Shown piece by piece: positions 37,192 through 44,729 of a stretch of DNA of 64,000 bases (its first letter is position 1; each line of letters opens with the position of its first letter). The DNA is taken from positions 2,356,001 through 2,420,000 of the forward strand of contig NZ_CP109055.1 of the NCBI RefSeq assembly GCF_035975855.1, read 5' to 3'. Source of the DNA: Streptomyces sp. NBC_01304 (GTDB taxonomy: Bacteria; Actinomycetota; Actinomycetes; Streptomycetales; Streptomycetaceae). Under the pieces are notes generated by a model. The model saw only the letters and a list, made by a program, of their open reading frames with translations, was not told where the DNA came from and did no database searches. The translations under genes were made by a program, and so were the position numbers.

Positions 37192-37376
37192 TCCAGCCTT
37201 TCGAAAGGCGAGGGAACCTGCTCGTTCACGGAACTGATGAGGGCATTGAGATCGATCCGTACGAGATCCACGTCCGCGATCCGCAGTGTGAGGTCGCCCG
37301 CGATGACCACTCCCCCGGCGAGCAGCCGGTCGAGCAGGTCGACGAGGGCGACCTCACGTCGTTCGATGACGGTCAC
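37188..37376 (-). CDS. gvpS: Gas vesicle protein GvpS (GvpA-family)
   Basis: 62 residues. A short GvpA-type fold: VALVDLLDRLLAGGVVIAGDLTLRIADVDLVRIDLNALISSV. The pattern helix-strand-strand-helix is retained, as in GvpJ/GvpM/GvpS minor tip proteins thought to nucleate assembly. GTG at 37376 overlaps the gvpL stop (GTGA). The N-terminal VTVIERRE is short, as in other GvpS proteins. Confidence 0.92.
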   Translation of the reverse strand: MTVIERREVALVDLLDRLLAGGVVIAGDLTLRIADVDLVRIDLNALISSVNEQVPSPFERLE

Positions 37377-38176
37377 GGCCGCTCCTCCTCCGCTTCGTCC
37401 TCCGCATCCTCCGCATCCTCCGCGAACTCCGTGAAGGAGTACGCGGCCCAGGGGCCGGTGAGTTCGACGCCGAGGTCCGACTCCTCGCCCTTCGTCCGGT
37501 CCACCAGTTCCACGAACGCCTCCGAGTCCTTGCGCGGCACCAGATAGGCGGCGTTGAGCACGTTGCGGCCCGGCTCCCGGGAGAGCGACGAGTTCTGCGG
37601 CGGGTGCAGCCGGGCCGCCTCGGCATGCCGGGACAGCTCCTGGTGCAGGCGGGCGGCGAAGCGTTCGGCGCGCTCGTCCCGGTCGTCCTGGGAGCGCCGG
37701 CCGGCCAGGCGCTGCCGGAGATAGTCCCGGCCGCTCGCGGGCGCCGGACGGGCCGGCGCCTCGGGCTGCGAACTCCCGCTCTGCAGCTGGACCTTGACCC
37801 CCCACTCGACCCGCCCGTCGAGGCGGTCCAGGGTGCGCCGGAAGCGGTCCGCCTCGGCCTCGATGAGGGTGCGTACGCCGCTCTCGTCGTGGAACACCGT
37901 GGCGAGCCGCAGCGGCACCGGGGAGGTGACCGTGGCCAGCGCGGCGACCACGGTCTGGTGGGCGCGGGCCGTGGCGGCCAGCCAGTCGAGGTCCTCCAGA
38001 TGGGCGCGGAGCGGCTGCTCGGCGAAGTCGCGCTGCGGCACGGCGCTGAGCACGGCGACCAGATCGCCGTGCCGCAACGCCTTGACCGGGGCCTGGCCGA
38101 CCCCGGTCAACTCCGCCTGCAGCGCCGCCTCGTAGGGGCGGCACACCGCATAGACGTACATCAGCTCACCGCTCAC
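37373..38176 (-). CDS. gvpL: Gas vesicle protein GvpL (GvpF/L family)
   Basis: 267 residues. MYVYAVCRPYEAALQAELTGVGQAPVKALRHGDLVAVLSAVP is the N-terminal ferredoxin-like domain, PLRLATVFHDESGVRTLI the conserved centre, and VLNAAYLVPRKDSEAFVELVDRTKGEESDLGVELTGPWAAYSF the C-terminal domain. GvpF/L proteins bind GvpA and are thought to prevent premature aggregation. The start is GTG at 38176 (VSGELMYVYAV) with GGGGAG 6 nt upstream; ATG at 38161 is the alternative. The tail is acidic (EDAEDAEDEAEEE). Confidence 0.92.
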   Translation of the reverse strand: MSGELMYVYAVCRPYEAALQAELTGVGQAPVKALRHGDLVAVLSAVPQRDFAEQPLRAHLEDLDWLAATARAHQTVVAALATVTSPVPLRLATVFHDESGVRTLIEAEADRFRRTLDRLDGRVEWGVKVQLQSGSSQPEAPARPAPASGRDYLRQRLAGRRSQDDRDERAERFAARLHQELSRHAEAARLHPPQNSSLSREPGRNVLNAAYLVPRKDSEAFVELVDRTKGEESDLGVELTGPWAAYSFTEFAEDAEDAEDEAEEERP

Positions 38177-38546
38177 TGCGGCTCCCCTTCGTCGTTCGCC
38201 GGCTCCCCTTCGCCGGCTCGGCCTGCTGCCCGTCGGTGTCGCTCCCCTCCTCCAGCGCGGCGATGCGGGCCCGCAACTCGGTGTTCTCGCGGGAGAGTTC
38301 GGCCCGGCGCGCACCTGACGACAGCGCCGGGTCCTCCTCCCACCAGTCGATGCCCATTTCCTTGGCCTTGTCGACCGAGGCGACGATGAGGCGCAGTTTG
38401 ATGGTGAGCAGTTCGATGTCGAGCAGATTGATGCGGATGTCGCCCGCGATGACGATGCCCTTGTCGAGGACCCGCTCGAGGATGTCCGCGAGGTTGGCGC
38501 CGCTCCCCTGGCCGTAGGGGTCGGGGAGGCGGCTCGCCGTCGTCAT
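38166..38546 (-). CDS. gvpJ: Gas vesicle protein GvpJ (GvpA-family)
   Basis: 126 residues. GvpA core at residues 18-65: NLADILERVLDKGIVIAGDIRINLLDIELLTIKLRLIVASVDKAKEMGIDWW, then a coiled-coil (LSRENTELRARIAALEEG) and a basic tail (KGSRRTTKGSRSER). The core and the following WWEEDP are typical of GvpJ, a minor component of the conical tips. ATG at 38546 overlaps the gvpZ stop by 4 nt. Its own stop overlaps gvpL by about 11 nt. Confidence 0.94.
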   Translation of the reverse strand: MTTASRLPDPYGQGSGANLADILERVLDKGIVIAGDIRINLLDIELLTIKLRLIVASVDKAKEMGIDWWEEDPALSSGARRAELSRENTELRARIAALEEGSDTDGQQAEPAKGSRRTTKGSRSER

Positions 38547-39634
38547 CGGCCGCTCCGGCCCTGACGCTCCAGCTCCTGTTCCTTCTCCTCGACGTCGTCC
38601 TCGTACTCCAACTCCTCGTCCTGCTCGGGCTCTTCTTCCTCTTCCTCTGCTTCCTCTTCGAACTCGTCTTCCGCCTCGGACTCGCCCTCGCCCTCCGCCT
38701 CGGACTCGGACTCGTCGAAGTCCTCGGGCTCCTCGTCCTCCTCGAATTCGTCGGAGGCCGTGTCGCGCTCCTCACCCTCTTCGACGCCTTCGGCCTCTTC
38801 GGCCTCCATCGCCTCCTCGTGGGTGGTCACCACTTCGCCGTCGCGGATCTCGCCGCGCCAGCTGTCGGTGGCCTCGCCGCGCAGGCTGACGAAGCGGGCG
38901 AAGTGCTTGAGGTCGAGACGGGTGCGGCGGCCCTGGGCGCGCCAGATGTTGCCGGTCTTCTCGAAGAGGCCCTTCGGGTAGTACTCGACGATCAGCACGA
39001 TGCGGGTGAGGTTCTCGGCCATCTCGTGGAAGGAGACGACGCCCTTCGTGGTGCCCTTGGCGCCCTCCGACGTCCAAGCGATGCGGTCGTCGGGCACCTG
39101 GTCGGTGGTGTGCGCCTTCCAACTGCGGCTGGACCAGAAGATCTTGAGCTGCCAGTCCGAGTCGGTGTCGCCCGCCCTGCTGACGCTGCGGACGCCCTTG
39201 GCGAAGGTGGAGAACTCCTGGAACTGGGTCCACTGGTCGTACGCGACCCGGAGCGGGACGCCCACGTCGACGTACTCCAGAATGACGACCGGCTTCTTGC
39301 CGCCGCCCTTCTTGCGGCCGCCGCCCTTGCCGAGACCCTTGAGCTTGTCCTTCACCGTGTCCTTGAGCCGGCCCGCGCCGAGCTCCACCGCGCTGCGCAG
39401 CGGGCCCTTGCCCTCGGCGAGCTTGCGGCCGCCGTCGAGGGCGAGCTTGGCGAAGCCGGGGCTCTTGCCCTCGGCGATGTCGTTGAGCTTGAGGGTGGTG
39501 TCGCCGAGCTTGCGGCCCGCGCCGATCAGCAGGCGCTGGGCCTGGGCGGCGAGGTAGTCCTGGAGTTCGGCCTTGACGCGGTCGGCGGCGGCGCTGCCGG
39601 CCACGGAGGCCAGGGGGTTCTTGGTGTCAGGCAC
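38543..39634 (-). CDS. gvpZ: Gas vesicle-associated SRPBCC protein GvpZ with polyacidic tail
   Basis: 363 residues in three parts. Residues 1-115: helical, lysine-rich. Residues 117-270: a START/SRPBCC lipid-binding-type fold (VVILEYVDVGVPLRVAYDQWTQFQEFSTFAKGV...FWSSRSWKAHTTDQVPDDRIAWTSEGAKGTTKGVVSFHEMAENLTRIVLIVEYYPKGLFEKTGNIWRAQGRR). Residues 273-354: almost only Glu and Asp with a few Ser and Gly. Position after gvpY and before gvpJ is that of gvpZ in the Streptomyces clusters. GTG at 39634 with GGGAGG 9 nt upstream; it overlaps the gvpY end by 8 nt. The function of GvpZ is unknown. Confidence 0.88.
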   Translation of the reverse strand: MPDTKNPLASVAGSAAADRVKAELQDYLAAQAQRLLIGAGRKLGDTTLKLNDIAEGKSPGFAKLALDGGRKLAEGKGPLRSAVELGAGRLKDTVKDKLKGLGKGGGRKKGGGKKPVVILEYVDVGVPLRVAYDQWTQFQEFSTFAKGVRSVSRAGDTDSDWQLKIFWSSRSWKAHTTDQVPDDRIAWTSEGAKGTTKGVVSFHEMAENLTRIVLIVEYYPKGLFEKTGNIWRAQGRRTRLDLKHFARFVSLRGEATDSWRGEIRDGEVVTTHEEAMEAEEAEGVEEGEERDTASDEFEEDEEPEDFDESESEAEGEGESEAEDEFEEEAEEEEEEPEQDEELEYEDDVEEKEQELERQGRSGR

Positions 39635-40379
39635 GGCCGCCGCCTCCCTTCGACGAAGACGGTCGCGAGCCCGATCCCGAGCCCGCCGACGTCGTGCGAC
39701 GGGCGGTGGAACGGGCGGCACTCGCGGCCTTCTTCGCGGAGCGGGCCGGCGTCTTCTTCGCGGTCCGTTCCGGAGCCTTCTTCGCGGTCTTCGCGGCCCG
39801 GCCCGCTGTCTGCCCGGTCCCCGACTTGGCCTGCGACGCGGGCTTCTTCGCCGCGGCCGGGGCCTTCTTGGCGCGCTTCGCGGTGTCGGTGGACTTCTTG
39901 GCGGAGCCACCGGAGCCACCGGAGCCACCGGAGCGACCGGAGCGACCGGAATCGCCGGACCGCTCGCTGTCGGAGCTCTGCTTCCGGCCCTCCCCTTCGT
40001 CCTCGCCGCCCTCTTCGTCCTCGTCGTCGTACGCGTCCTCGTCGCCCAGCACGTCCGGTACGACCCCCGATATCCGGTCCTGCACGCCGAGCGTCCGGTC
40101 GTGCAGCCGGTCGGCAAGGCCCTCCAGCTGCCGGTTCAGCATTGCCCCGGTCGCGGCCTTGCCGACGCCCCGCATGTCCTCGCGGAGCTGGTCGCCGATC
40201 TCCTTGAACTGGGGGTTCTGCGCCAGCTGTTTGCTCATCAGATCGCCGAGCGCGCGCGGGCTCAGCTTCATGCGCTTGCCCGCCACCAGCGTGCCGACGG
40301 CGAACGCCAGCTTCATCTTCTTGGTTCGTCCGAGCACATACCCCGCCCCTACGGCGAGGCCCAGTGCCATGCGATTCAT
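39627..40379 (-). CDS. gvpY: Gas vesicle-associated protein GvpY with histone H1-like tail
   Basis: 250 residues. The first 105 residues are the conserved part: a hydrophobic N-terminus (MALGLAVGAGYVLGRTKKMKLAFAVGTLVAGKRMKLSPRALGDLMSKQLAQNPQFKEIGDQLREDMR) and a helix. Residues 113-131 are acidic. Residues 132-250 are Ser/Gly repeats (SGRSGRSGGSGGSGGS), then Ala/Lys/Pro repeats (KRAKKAP, AAKKP, TAKKAP, TAKKTPARSAKKAAS) like the tail of histone H1. It is the gvpY position of Streptomyces clusters. The ATG at 40379 shares its last base with the gvpG stop. Function unknown; the tail could bind nucleic acid or the acidic GvpZ tail (inference). Confidence 0.86.
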   Translation of the reverse strand: MNRMALGLAVGAGYVLGRTKKMKLAFAVGTLVAGKRMKLSPRALGDLMSKQLAQNPQFKEIGDQLREDMRGVGKAATGAMLNRQLEGLADRLHDRTLGVQDRISGVVPDVLGDEDAYDDEDEEGGEDEGEGRKQSSDSERSGDSGRSGRSGGSGGSGGSAKKSTDTAKRAKKAPAAAKKPASQAKSGTGQTAGRAAKTAKKAPERTAKKTPARSAKKAASAARSTARRTTSAGSGSGSRPSSSKGGGGRA

Positions 40380-40639
40380 CAGTGGCTTCCGTTCCGCGGG
40401 CCGGTGGCCCGCTGCATCGCTATCTCCAGCCGGTCGAGCAGGTCGTCCTCCAACCGGTCGAACTCGGCATCATCGATCTCGCCCGCCTCGAGCCGCTGCT
40501 CGAGTTGGGCGAGTTCGTTGCGGACCACCGAGGGGTCGTAATAGATCCGTTCCGCCTCGGCCACGACTTGTCTGATCACCCAGAGGGAGCCGCGCACCGG
40601 GGCGATCGGCAGCAGCAGTACCTCGCCGATGAGCCCCAT
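40379..40639 (-). CDS. gvpG: Gas vesicle protein GvpG
   Basis: 86 residues. GLIGEVLLLPIAPVRGSLWVIRQVVAEAERIYYDPSVVRNELAQLEQRLEAGEIDDAEFDRLEDDLLDRL matches the GvpG family, a short helical accessory protein with a membrane-like N-terminus (LLLPIAP). The ATG at 40639 lies 4 nt after the gvpF stop. Confidence 0.94.
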   Translation of the reverse strand: MGLIGEVLLLPIAPVRGSLWVIRQVVAEAERIYYDPSVVRNELAQLEQRLEAGEIDDAEFDRLEDDLLDRLEIAMQRATGPRNGSH

Positions 40640-40643
40640 GCCC

Positions 40644-41453
40644 TCACTCCGTCCGGCCGCGCTCGCCGGTCACGTCCGCCGTGGACGGCGCGGACGAGAC
40701 GTCGGCCGTTGACGGCTGCGCGTGCTCGGCCGGCCCCGGGTCGACGAAGCTGTACGGCGGCAGCGGGCCGTTGACCCGCAGCTCCAGGTGGGCGTGTTCC
40801 TTGCGCAGGGAGTCGAGCGCGGCAAGGAACTCCTCGGCGGACTTGCGGGCCACCAGGAAGGACACGTTGGCCAGCCACCCGGTGGATTCGGGACCCGCGT
40901 TCACCGCGTCGGAGACCCGCTCCAAGGTCGCCTGCAGCTCGGCCGCGTCCGCCTGCTCCCGGGCCTGCACGGCGGCCACGACCATCTCGCCCAGGTGCAG
41001 GCGCTGCTCGTAACTGCCGCCGCCCGCAAGCCGGTTGGCTTCGGTCAGCTCGCGCAACTCCGGGCGCTCGGCCATCACCTGGTGCAGGACGGCTTCCTGG
41101 TTGTGGGTGGCCTTGACGTTGTACTCGACCTTGCCGTCCAGCGCTTCGAGGCGCTCCTTGTAGTGGTCGCCGCGCTCTTCGAGGACACCGGCCACGGCCA
41201 GGTCGTCGGGCGCGAGGCTGCCGAAGCGCATCGGCAGTACGGCACCGCCGGCGCCGGCCTCGGCGAGCACGTTCTGGTGGGCGAGCAGGTCGTTGCGCTT
41301 GGGCCGCAGCCCCTCGGGCGCGTCGCTGCAGATCGCGGACAGATCTCCCGCCGTCACGATGCGCACCGTGCGGGCCGGGGTGCCGACCCCGTTCATGCCC
41401 TGGGGAAGCTTGGAGTGCGTACTCCTGGCGATCCCATAGATGTACGTACTCAC
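40644..41453 (-). CDS. gvpF: Gas vesicle protein GvpF (GvpF/L family)
   Basis: 269 residues. STYIYGIARSTHSKLPQGMNGVG at the N-terminus, GGAVLPMRFGSLAPDDLAVAGVLEERGDHYKERLEALDGKVEYNVKATHNQEAVLHQVM in the centre, and a C-terminal VSFLVARKSAEEFLAALDSLRKEHAHLELRVNGPLPPYSFV: the complete GvpF/L fold. It is the first of two GvpF/L paralogues in the operon. GvpF is on the gas-facing wall side in cyanobacteria. A Pro/Ser/Thr tail (STADVSSAPSTADVTG) contains a short repeat. ATG at 41453 overlaps the gvpA stop. Confidence 0.95.
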   Translation of the reverse strand: MSTYIYGIARSTHSKLPQGMNGVGTPARTVRIVTAGDLSAICSDAPEGLRPKRNDLLAHQNVLAEAGAGGAVLPMRFGSLAPDDLAVAGVLEERGDHYKERLEALDGKVEYNVKATHNQEAVLHQVMAERPELRELTEANRLAGGGSYEQRLHLGEMVVAAVQAREQADAAELQATLERVSDAVNAGPESTGWLANVSFLVARKSAEEFLAALDSLRKEHAHLELRVNGPLPPYSFVDPGPAEHAQPSTADVSSAPSTADVTGERGRTE

Positions 41454-41878
41454 TCCTGCTCCTCCTTCTTCCTACGGGCACTCGTGGTGCGGCGGGCGCT
41501 GGGCCTGGCGGACTCCTGGCCCTCCTCGCGGGCCTGCTTGAACGCGTCGGAGACGGTCTGGGCGGCGCCGGTCAGCGCGCCCTTGGACTTGCCGCGGGCG
41601 CCGGACTCGGTCATCTCGCCGACCAGGTCGGGCAGTCCGGGGCTTTTGTGCGGTCCGGCCTCCAGGTCGAGGCGGTTGCAGGCCTCGGCGAAGCGGAGAT
41701 AGGTGTCGACGCTGGCGACGACGACCCTGACGTCGATCTTCAGGATCTCGATGCCGACGAGCGAGACACGTACGAACGCATCGATCACGAGGCCTCGGTC
41801 GAGGACCAGTTCGATGACGTCGTACAGGCCACTCGTGCCGCCTGCGCCGCCTGATTGCTGTGCGGGGACAACGGTCAT
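41450..41878 (-). CDS. gvpA: Gas vesicle structural protein GvpA with extended basic tail
   Basis: 142 residues, twice the usual 70-75 of GvpA. Residues 15-75 are the canonical wall-forming fold: GLYDVIELVLDRGLVIDAFVRVSLVGIEILKIDVRVVVASVDTYLRFAEACNRLDL. The tail (76-142) is charged, with KSKGALTGAAQTVSDAFKQAREEG and ends SARRTTSARRKKEEQE. GvpA polymerises into the ribbed wall of the vesicle. A tail this long would have to face outside the wall. The gene lies 58 nt behind gvpO. ATG at 41878. Confidence 0.95.
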   Translation of the reverse strand: MTVVPAQQSGGAGGTSGLYDVIELVLDRGLVIDAFVRVSLVGIEILKIDVRVVVASVDTYLRFAEACNRLDLEAGPHKSPGLPDLVGEMTESGARGKSKGALTGAAQTVSDAFKQAREEGQESARPSARRTTSARRKKEEQE

Positions 41879-41936
41879 CGCGACCGTTCCTCCTTTGCTG
41901 GCTTGACTTGCGTGTCTGGCGCGGGGACCGCGGTCG

Positions 41937-42263
41937 TCAGCGGCCGCCGGACCTGTGTGCGTCCGATCGTCCGCGTTCGTAACGCCGGATCCGCCGGTAG
42001 CCCGTGAGCGCGCCCTGCGGGTCGAGGTCGACCTGGTAGCTCGCGATCAGGCTCATGGTGTCGGGGACCCGGGCCAGTTCGAGGACCTCGATCTCCAACG
42101 TCCAGCCGTCCTCGGTGCGTTCGAAGGACGACACGGACTCGGCCACCATGCCGGTGAGTTCCGCGAGCTGGGTGCGCGCCTCGCGCAGCACGGCCATCGG
42201 CCCCGGCGTCTCGTCCGCCGCGCCCTGGTTCTTCTTCGGGGTGTTGCTGGATGTATTGGTCAT
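41937..42263 (-). CDS. gvpO: Gas vesicle protein GvpO
   Basis: 108 residues, first gene of the operon. Conserved GvpO block: AVLREARTQLAELTGMVAESVSSFERTEDGWTLEIEVLELARVPDTMSLIASYQVDLDPQGALTGYRRIRRYERGR. GvpO is a soluble accessory protein affecting vesicle formation in haloarchaea. Start ATG at 42263 with CTCGGAGGACGAGG upstream. The operon promoter should be in the 160-bp gap behind it; I see TTGACG repeats but no convincing -10. Confidence 0.92.
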   Translation of the reverse strand: MTNTSSNTPKKNQGAADETPGPMAVLREARTQLAELTGMVAESVSSFERTEDGWTLEIEVLELARVPDTMSLIASYQVDLDPQGALTGYRRIRRYERGRSDAHRSGGR

Positions 42264-42379
42264 GGCAGCCTCGTCCTCCGAGTGACCCCGGCGCCCTTGG
42301 CCAAACCTCGCCGGGGCGCCCGGAGTTCGGGCGGGTGTTCGGGCGCGGGGCGGGTGCGGGGCGGGTGCGGGCCGCCGCA

Positions 42380-42441
42380 GTCGTCGACGCACGGCCCGCG
42401 GTCGTCAACGTACGGGCGGGTTCGTCAACGTACGACCGCCT
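42380..42441. repeat. 20-21-bp tandem repeat spanning the transketolase stop codon
   Basis: Three degenerate units starting at 42380, 42401 and 42422, each with the core CGTC(A/G)ACG(T/C)ACG. The TGA of the minus-strand transketolase gene (42425-42427) is inside the third unit. The units carry TTGACG on the minus strand, upstream of gvpO, so they could also touch the gas vesicle promoter. Confidence 0.75.
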
Positions 42442-44272
42442 GCTCCACAAGCAGCCGTACGCCCGCCGCGATCGCCTCCGCGTCGATCCCCGCCGCCCTC
42501 AACTGCTCGGCGGGCGACGCCGATCCCGGCATCGAGCGCACCGCCAGCCGGGCCAGGCGCGGCACCGGACGCCCATCGGCAAAGGCTTCCAGCACCGCGT
42601 CGCCCAGCCCGCCGGCCTCCCGGTGGTCCTCGACCGTGAGGAGGCATCCGGTGCGTTCGGCGGCCTGGTGCAGGGTGCGGCGGTCGACGGGCTTGACCGA
42701 GTAGAGGTCGATCACCCGGACCGGGATCCCCGCCTCGGCCAGCGAGTCGGCGGCGGCCAGCGCCTCGTGCACGGTGACGCCGGCCGCGACGACGGTCACC
42801 CGGTCCGCGTCGGAGGACCTGAGCACCTTGCTGCCGCCGGCCGGGAACTCCTCCTCGGGCCCGTAGATCACCGGGCATTCGCCGCGCGTGGTGCGCAAAT
42901 AGCGGATGCCGGAGAGCCCGGCCATCTCCGCCACGAGCCGCGCCGTCTGGTTGGCGTCGCACGGGTACAGGACGGTGCTGCCGTGCAGCGCCCGGAACAT
43001 CGCCAGGTCTTCGAGGCCCATCTGGGACGGCCCGTCCTGCCCGATGGCGACGCCCGCGTGGGAGCCGACGACGTTCAGGGACACCCCGCTGACGGAGGCC
43101 ATGCGCAGGAAGTCGTGGGCCCGGGTCAGGAACGCCGCGAAGGTGGCCGCGTACGGCAGATAGCCGCGGGCGGCGAGCCCCACCGCGGCGGCGACGAGCT
43201 GCTGTTCGGCGATGTAGCACTCGAAGTAGCGCTCCGGGTGCTCCTTGGCGAACAGTTCGGCCTTCGTCGAGTCGCCGACCTCGCCGTCCAGGGTCACCAC
43301 ATCACCCCGGGCGTGGCCGAGGGCGGTGAGGGCCTGCCCGAACGCGGTGCGGGTGGCGACCTCCGCGCCGATGTCGAAGCGGGGCAGCTCCAGGTGGCCG
43401 CTGCGGACCGCGTGCAACGTCCGTGCGGCGGGCGGGCGTTGGACCTCGACGCGGAGGTCGCGTACGCCGCCCAGTTCCTCGATGGCCTCCTCGGGGTGCG
43501 GGAGGGGCTTGCCGTGCAGGCCCTCGCGGTCCTCGGCGGCGGCGACGCCCTTGCCCTTGAGGGTGCGGGCGAGGATCGCGGTGGGCTGGCGGGTGGTGGA
43601 ACGGGCCTCCTGAAGGGCCCGGTCGATCGCGTCCACGTCGTGGCCGTCGACCTGGATGGTGTGCCAGCCGAAGGCGTCGAACCGCCGTGCGTACGCGGCC
43701 AGATCGTGCCCGTGCCGGGTCGGCCCGCGCTGTCCTAGCCGGTTGACGTCGACGAGCGCGGTGAGGTTGTCGAGGTGTTCGTGGGCGGCCTGTTCGGCGG
43801 CCTCCCACACGGAGCCCTCGGCCATCTCGCTGTCGCCGCACAGGACCCACACCCGGTAGCCGACCCGGTCGAGCCGCTTGCCCGCGAGGGCCATGCCGAC
43901 GCCGACGGGCAGACCCTGCCCGAGCGAGCCGGTGGCGACCTCGACCCAGGGCAGCCGGCCCGGTTTGGGGTGGCCTTCGAGGCGGCTGTCGAGCGCGCGG
44001 AAGGTGCGCAGCTCGTCGTCGTCGAGGGCGCCGGCCGCCTTGTACGCGGCGTACAGGAGCGGCGAGGCGTGGCCCTTGGAGAGGATGAACCGGTCGTTGC
44101 CGGGGTGGTCGGGGCGGGCGAAGTCGTAGCGCAGATGGCGGGCGAGCAGCACGGCCATCAGGTCGGCGGCCGACAGGGAGGAGGTGGGGTGTCCGGATCC
44201 GGCCGCGGCGGCCATGCGGACGGAGTCGACCCTCAACTGCTGGGCGAGTTCGGCTACTTGGTGGCTTTCCAC
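42425..44272 (-). CDS. tkt: Transketolase, single chain
   Basis: 615 residues, shorter than the 660-700 of housekeeping transketolases. N-terminal TPP domain: SGHPTSSLSAADLMAVLLARHL, DRFILSKGHASPLLYAAY, GSLGQGLPVGVGMALAGK, VLCGDSEMAEGSVWEAAEQ, VDVNRLGQRG. Middle: FECYIAEQQLVAAAVGLAARG (Glu of the proton relay) and GSHAGVAIGQDGPSQMGLEDLAMFR. C-terminal: TVEDHREAGGLGDAV. Transfers two-carbon units in the pentose phosphate pathway. This short form is like those next to sugar-acid genes. GTG at 44272 with AAAGGAA 8-14 nt upstream. A decayed reading frame sits immediately before it. Confidence 0.92.
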   Translation of the reverse strand: MESHQVAELAQQLRVDSVRMAAAAGSGHPTSSLSAADLMAVLLARHLRYDFARPDHPGNDRFILSKGHASPLLYAAYKAAGALDDDELRTFRALDSRLEGHPKPGRLPWVEVATGSLGQGLPVGVGMALAGKRLDRVGYRVWVLCGDSEMAEGSVWEAAEQAAHEHLDNLTALVDVNRLGQRGPTRHGHDLAAYARRFDAFGWHTIQVDGHDVDAIDRALQEARSTTRQPTAILARTLKGKGVAAAEDREGLHGKPLPHPEEAIEELGGVRDLRVEVQRPPAARTLHAVRSGHLELPRFDIGAEVATRTAFGQALTALGHARGDVVTLDGEVGDSTKAELFAKEHPERYFECYIAEQQLVAAAVGLAARGYLPYAATFAAFLTRAHDFLRMASVSGVSLNVVGSHAGVAIGQDGPSQMGLEDLAMFRALHGSTVLYPCDANQTARLVAEMAGLSGIRYLRTTRGECPVIYGPEEEFPAGGSKVLRSSDADRVTVVAAGVTVHEALAAADSLAEAGIPVRVIDLYSVKPVDRRTLHQAAERTGCLLTVEDHREAGGLGDAVLEAFADGRPVPRLARLAVRSMPGSASPAEQLRAAGIDAEAIAAGVRLLVEQAVVR

Positions 44273-44276
44273 GTCG

Positions 44277-44476
44277 CTATTCCTTTCCCGGTCGGCCGGG
44301 TACGCGGGCTATGGCGATGACCAGTCGGTCGTACGCCGGCTCGGCGCGGTCGCCCTCGGGGTCGGGCGGCGCGACCTCGGCACGTCCGGCCCGCCCGCCC
44401 GCCCGCCCGGCAGGCGTGCGGGCGGCCGGCGACCGGCGCGGCCGGCTGCGACGATCACGACTCGGGTACGGCTCAC
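44277..44476 (-). pseudogene. Possible remnant of a type II NADH dehydrogenase-like flavoprotein
   Basis: GGAGG followed at a proper distance by GTG (44476) opens VSRTRVVIVAAGRAGRR, close to the Rossmann N-terminus V-x-x-T-R-V-V-I-V-G-A-G-F-A-G of NDH-2-type enzymes, with the second and third Gly lost. After a Gly/Arg-rich stretch, another frame reads EPAYDRLVIAIA, resembling the AYDRLVLAPGS block that lies about 100 residues further on in such enzymes, and then stops at 44277. Only about 65 codons remain. I infer an internal deletion plus a frameshift. It ends 4 nt before the transketolase start. Confidence 0.38.
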
Positions 44477-44729
44477 GGGGACCTCCGGCACGATCGCGGA
44501 CGCAGGTCTCTGCGGGTCCCCGCGAGCCGCTTCGACAAACCCTCCGGCGATCTCTGCACCCGCATCCGACAGCGGCTTCGCCGCGGGGCCCGCGCCCGCC
44601 GCGGAGTGCGACAGGGCCTAGTTCCGCCCGGAGGGGATACCCGGTTCCCGCCCGGCCCGGAGGCTCCCCGGAGCGAGCGGACCGCGAACTGATCGCGGGC
44701 ACCGGCAAGGGCGTACAGGAGAACGTGAG

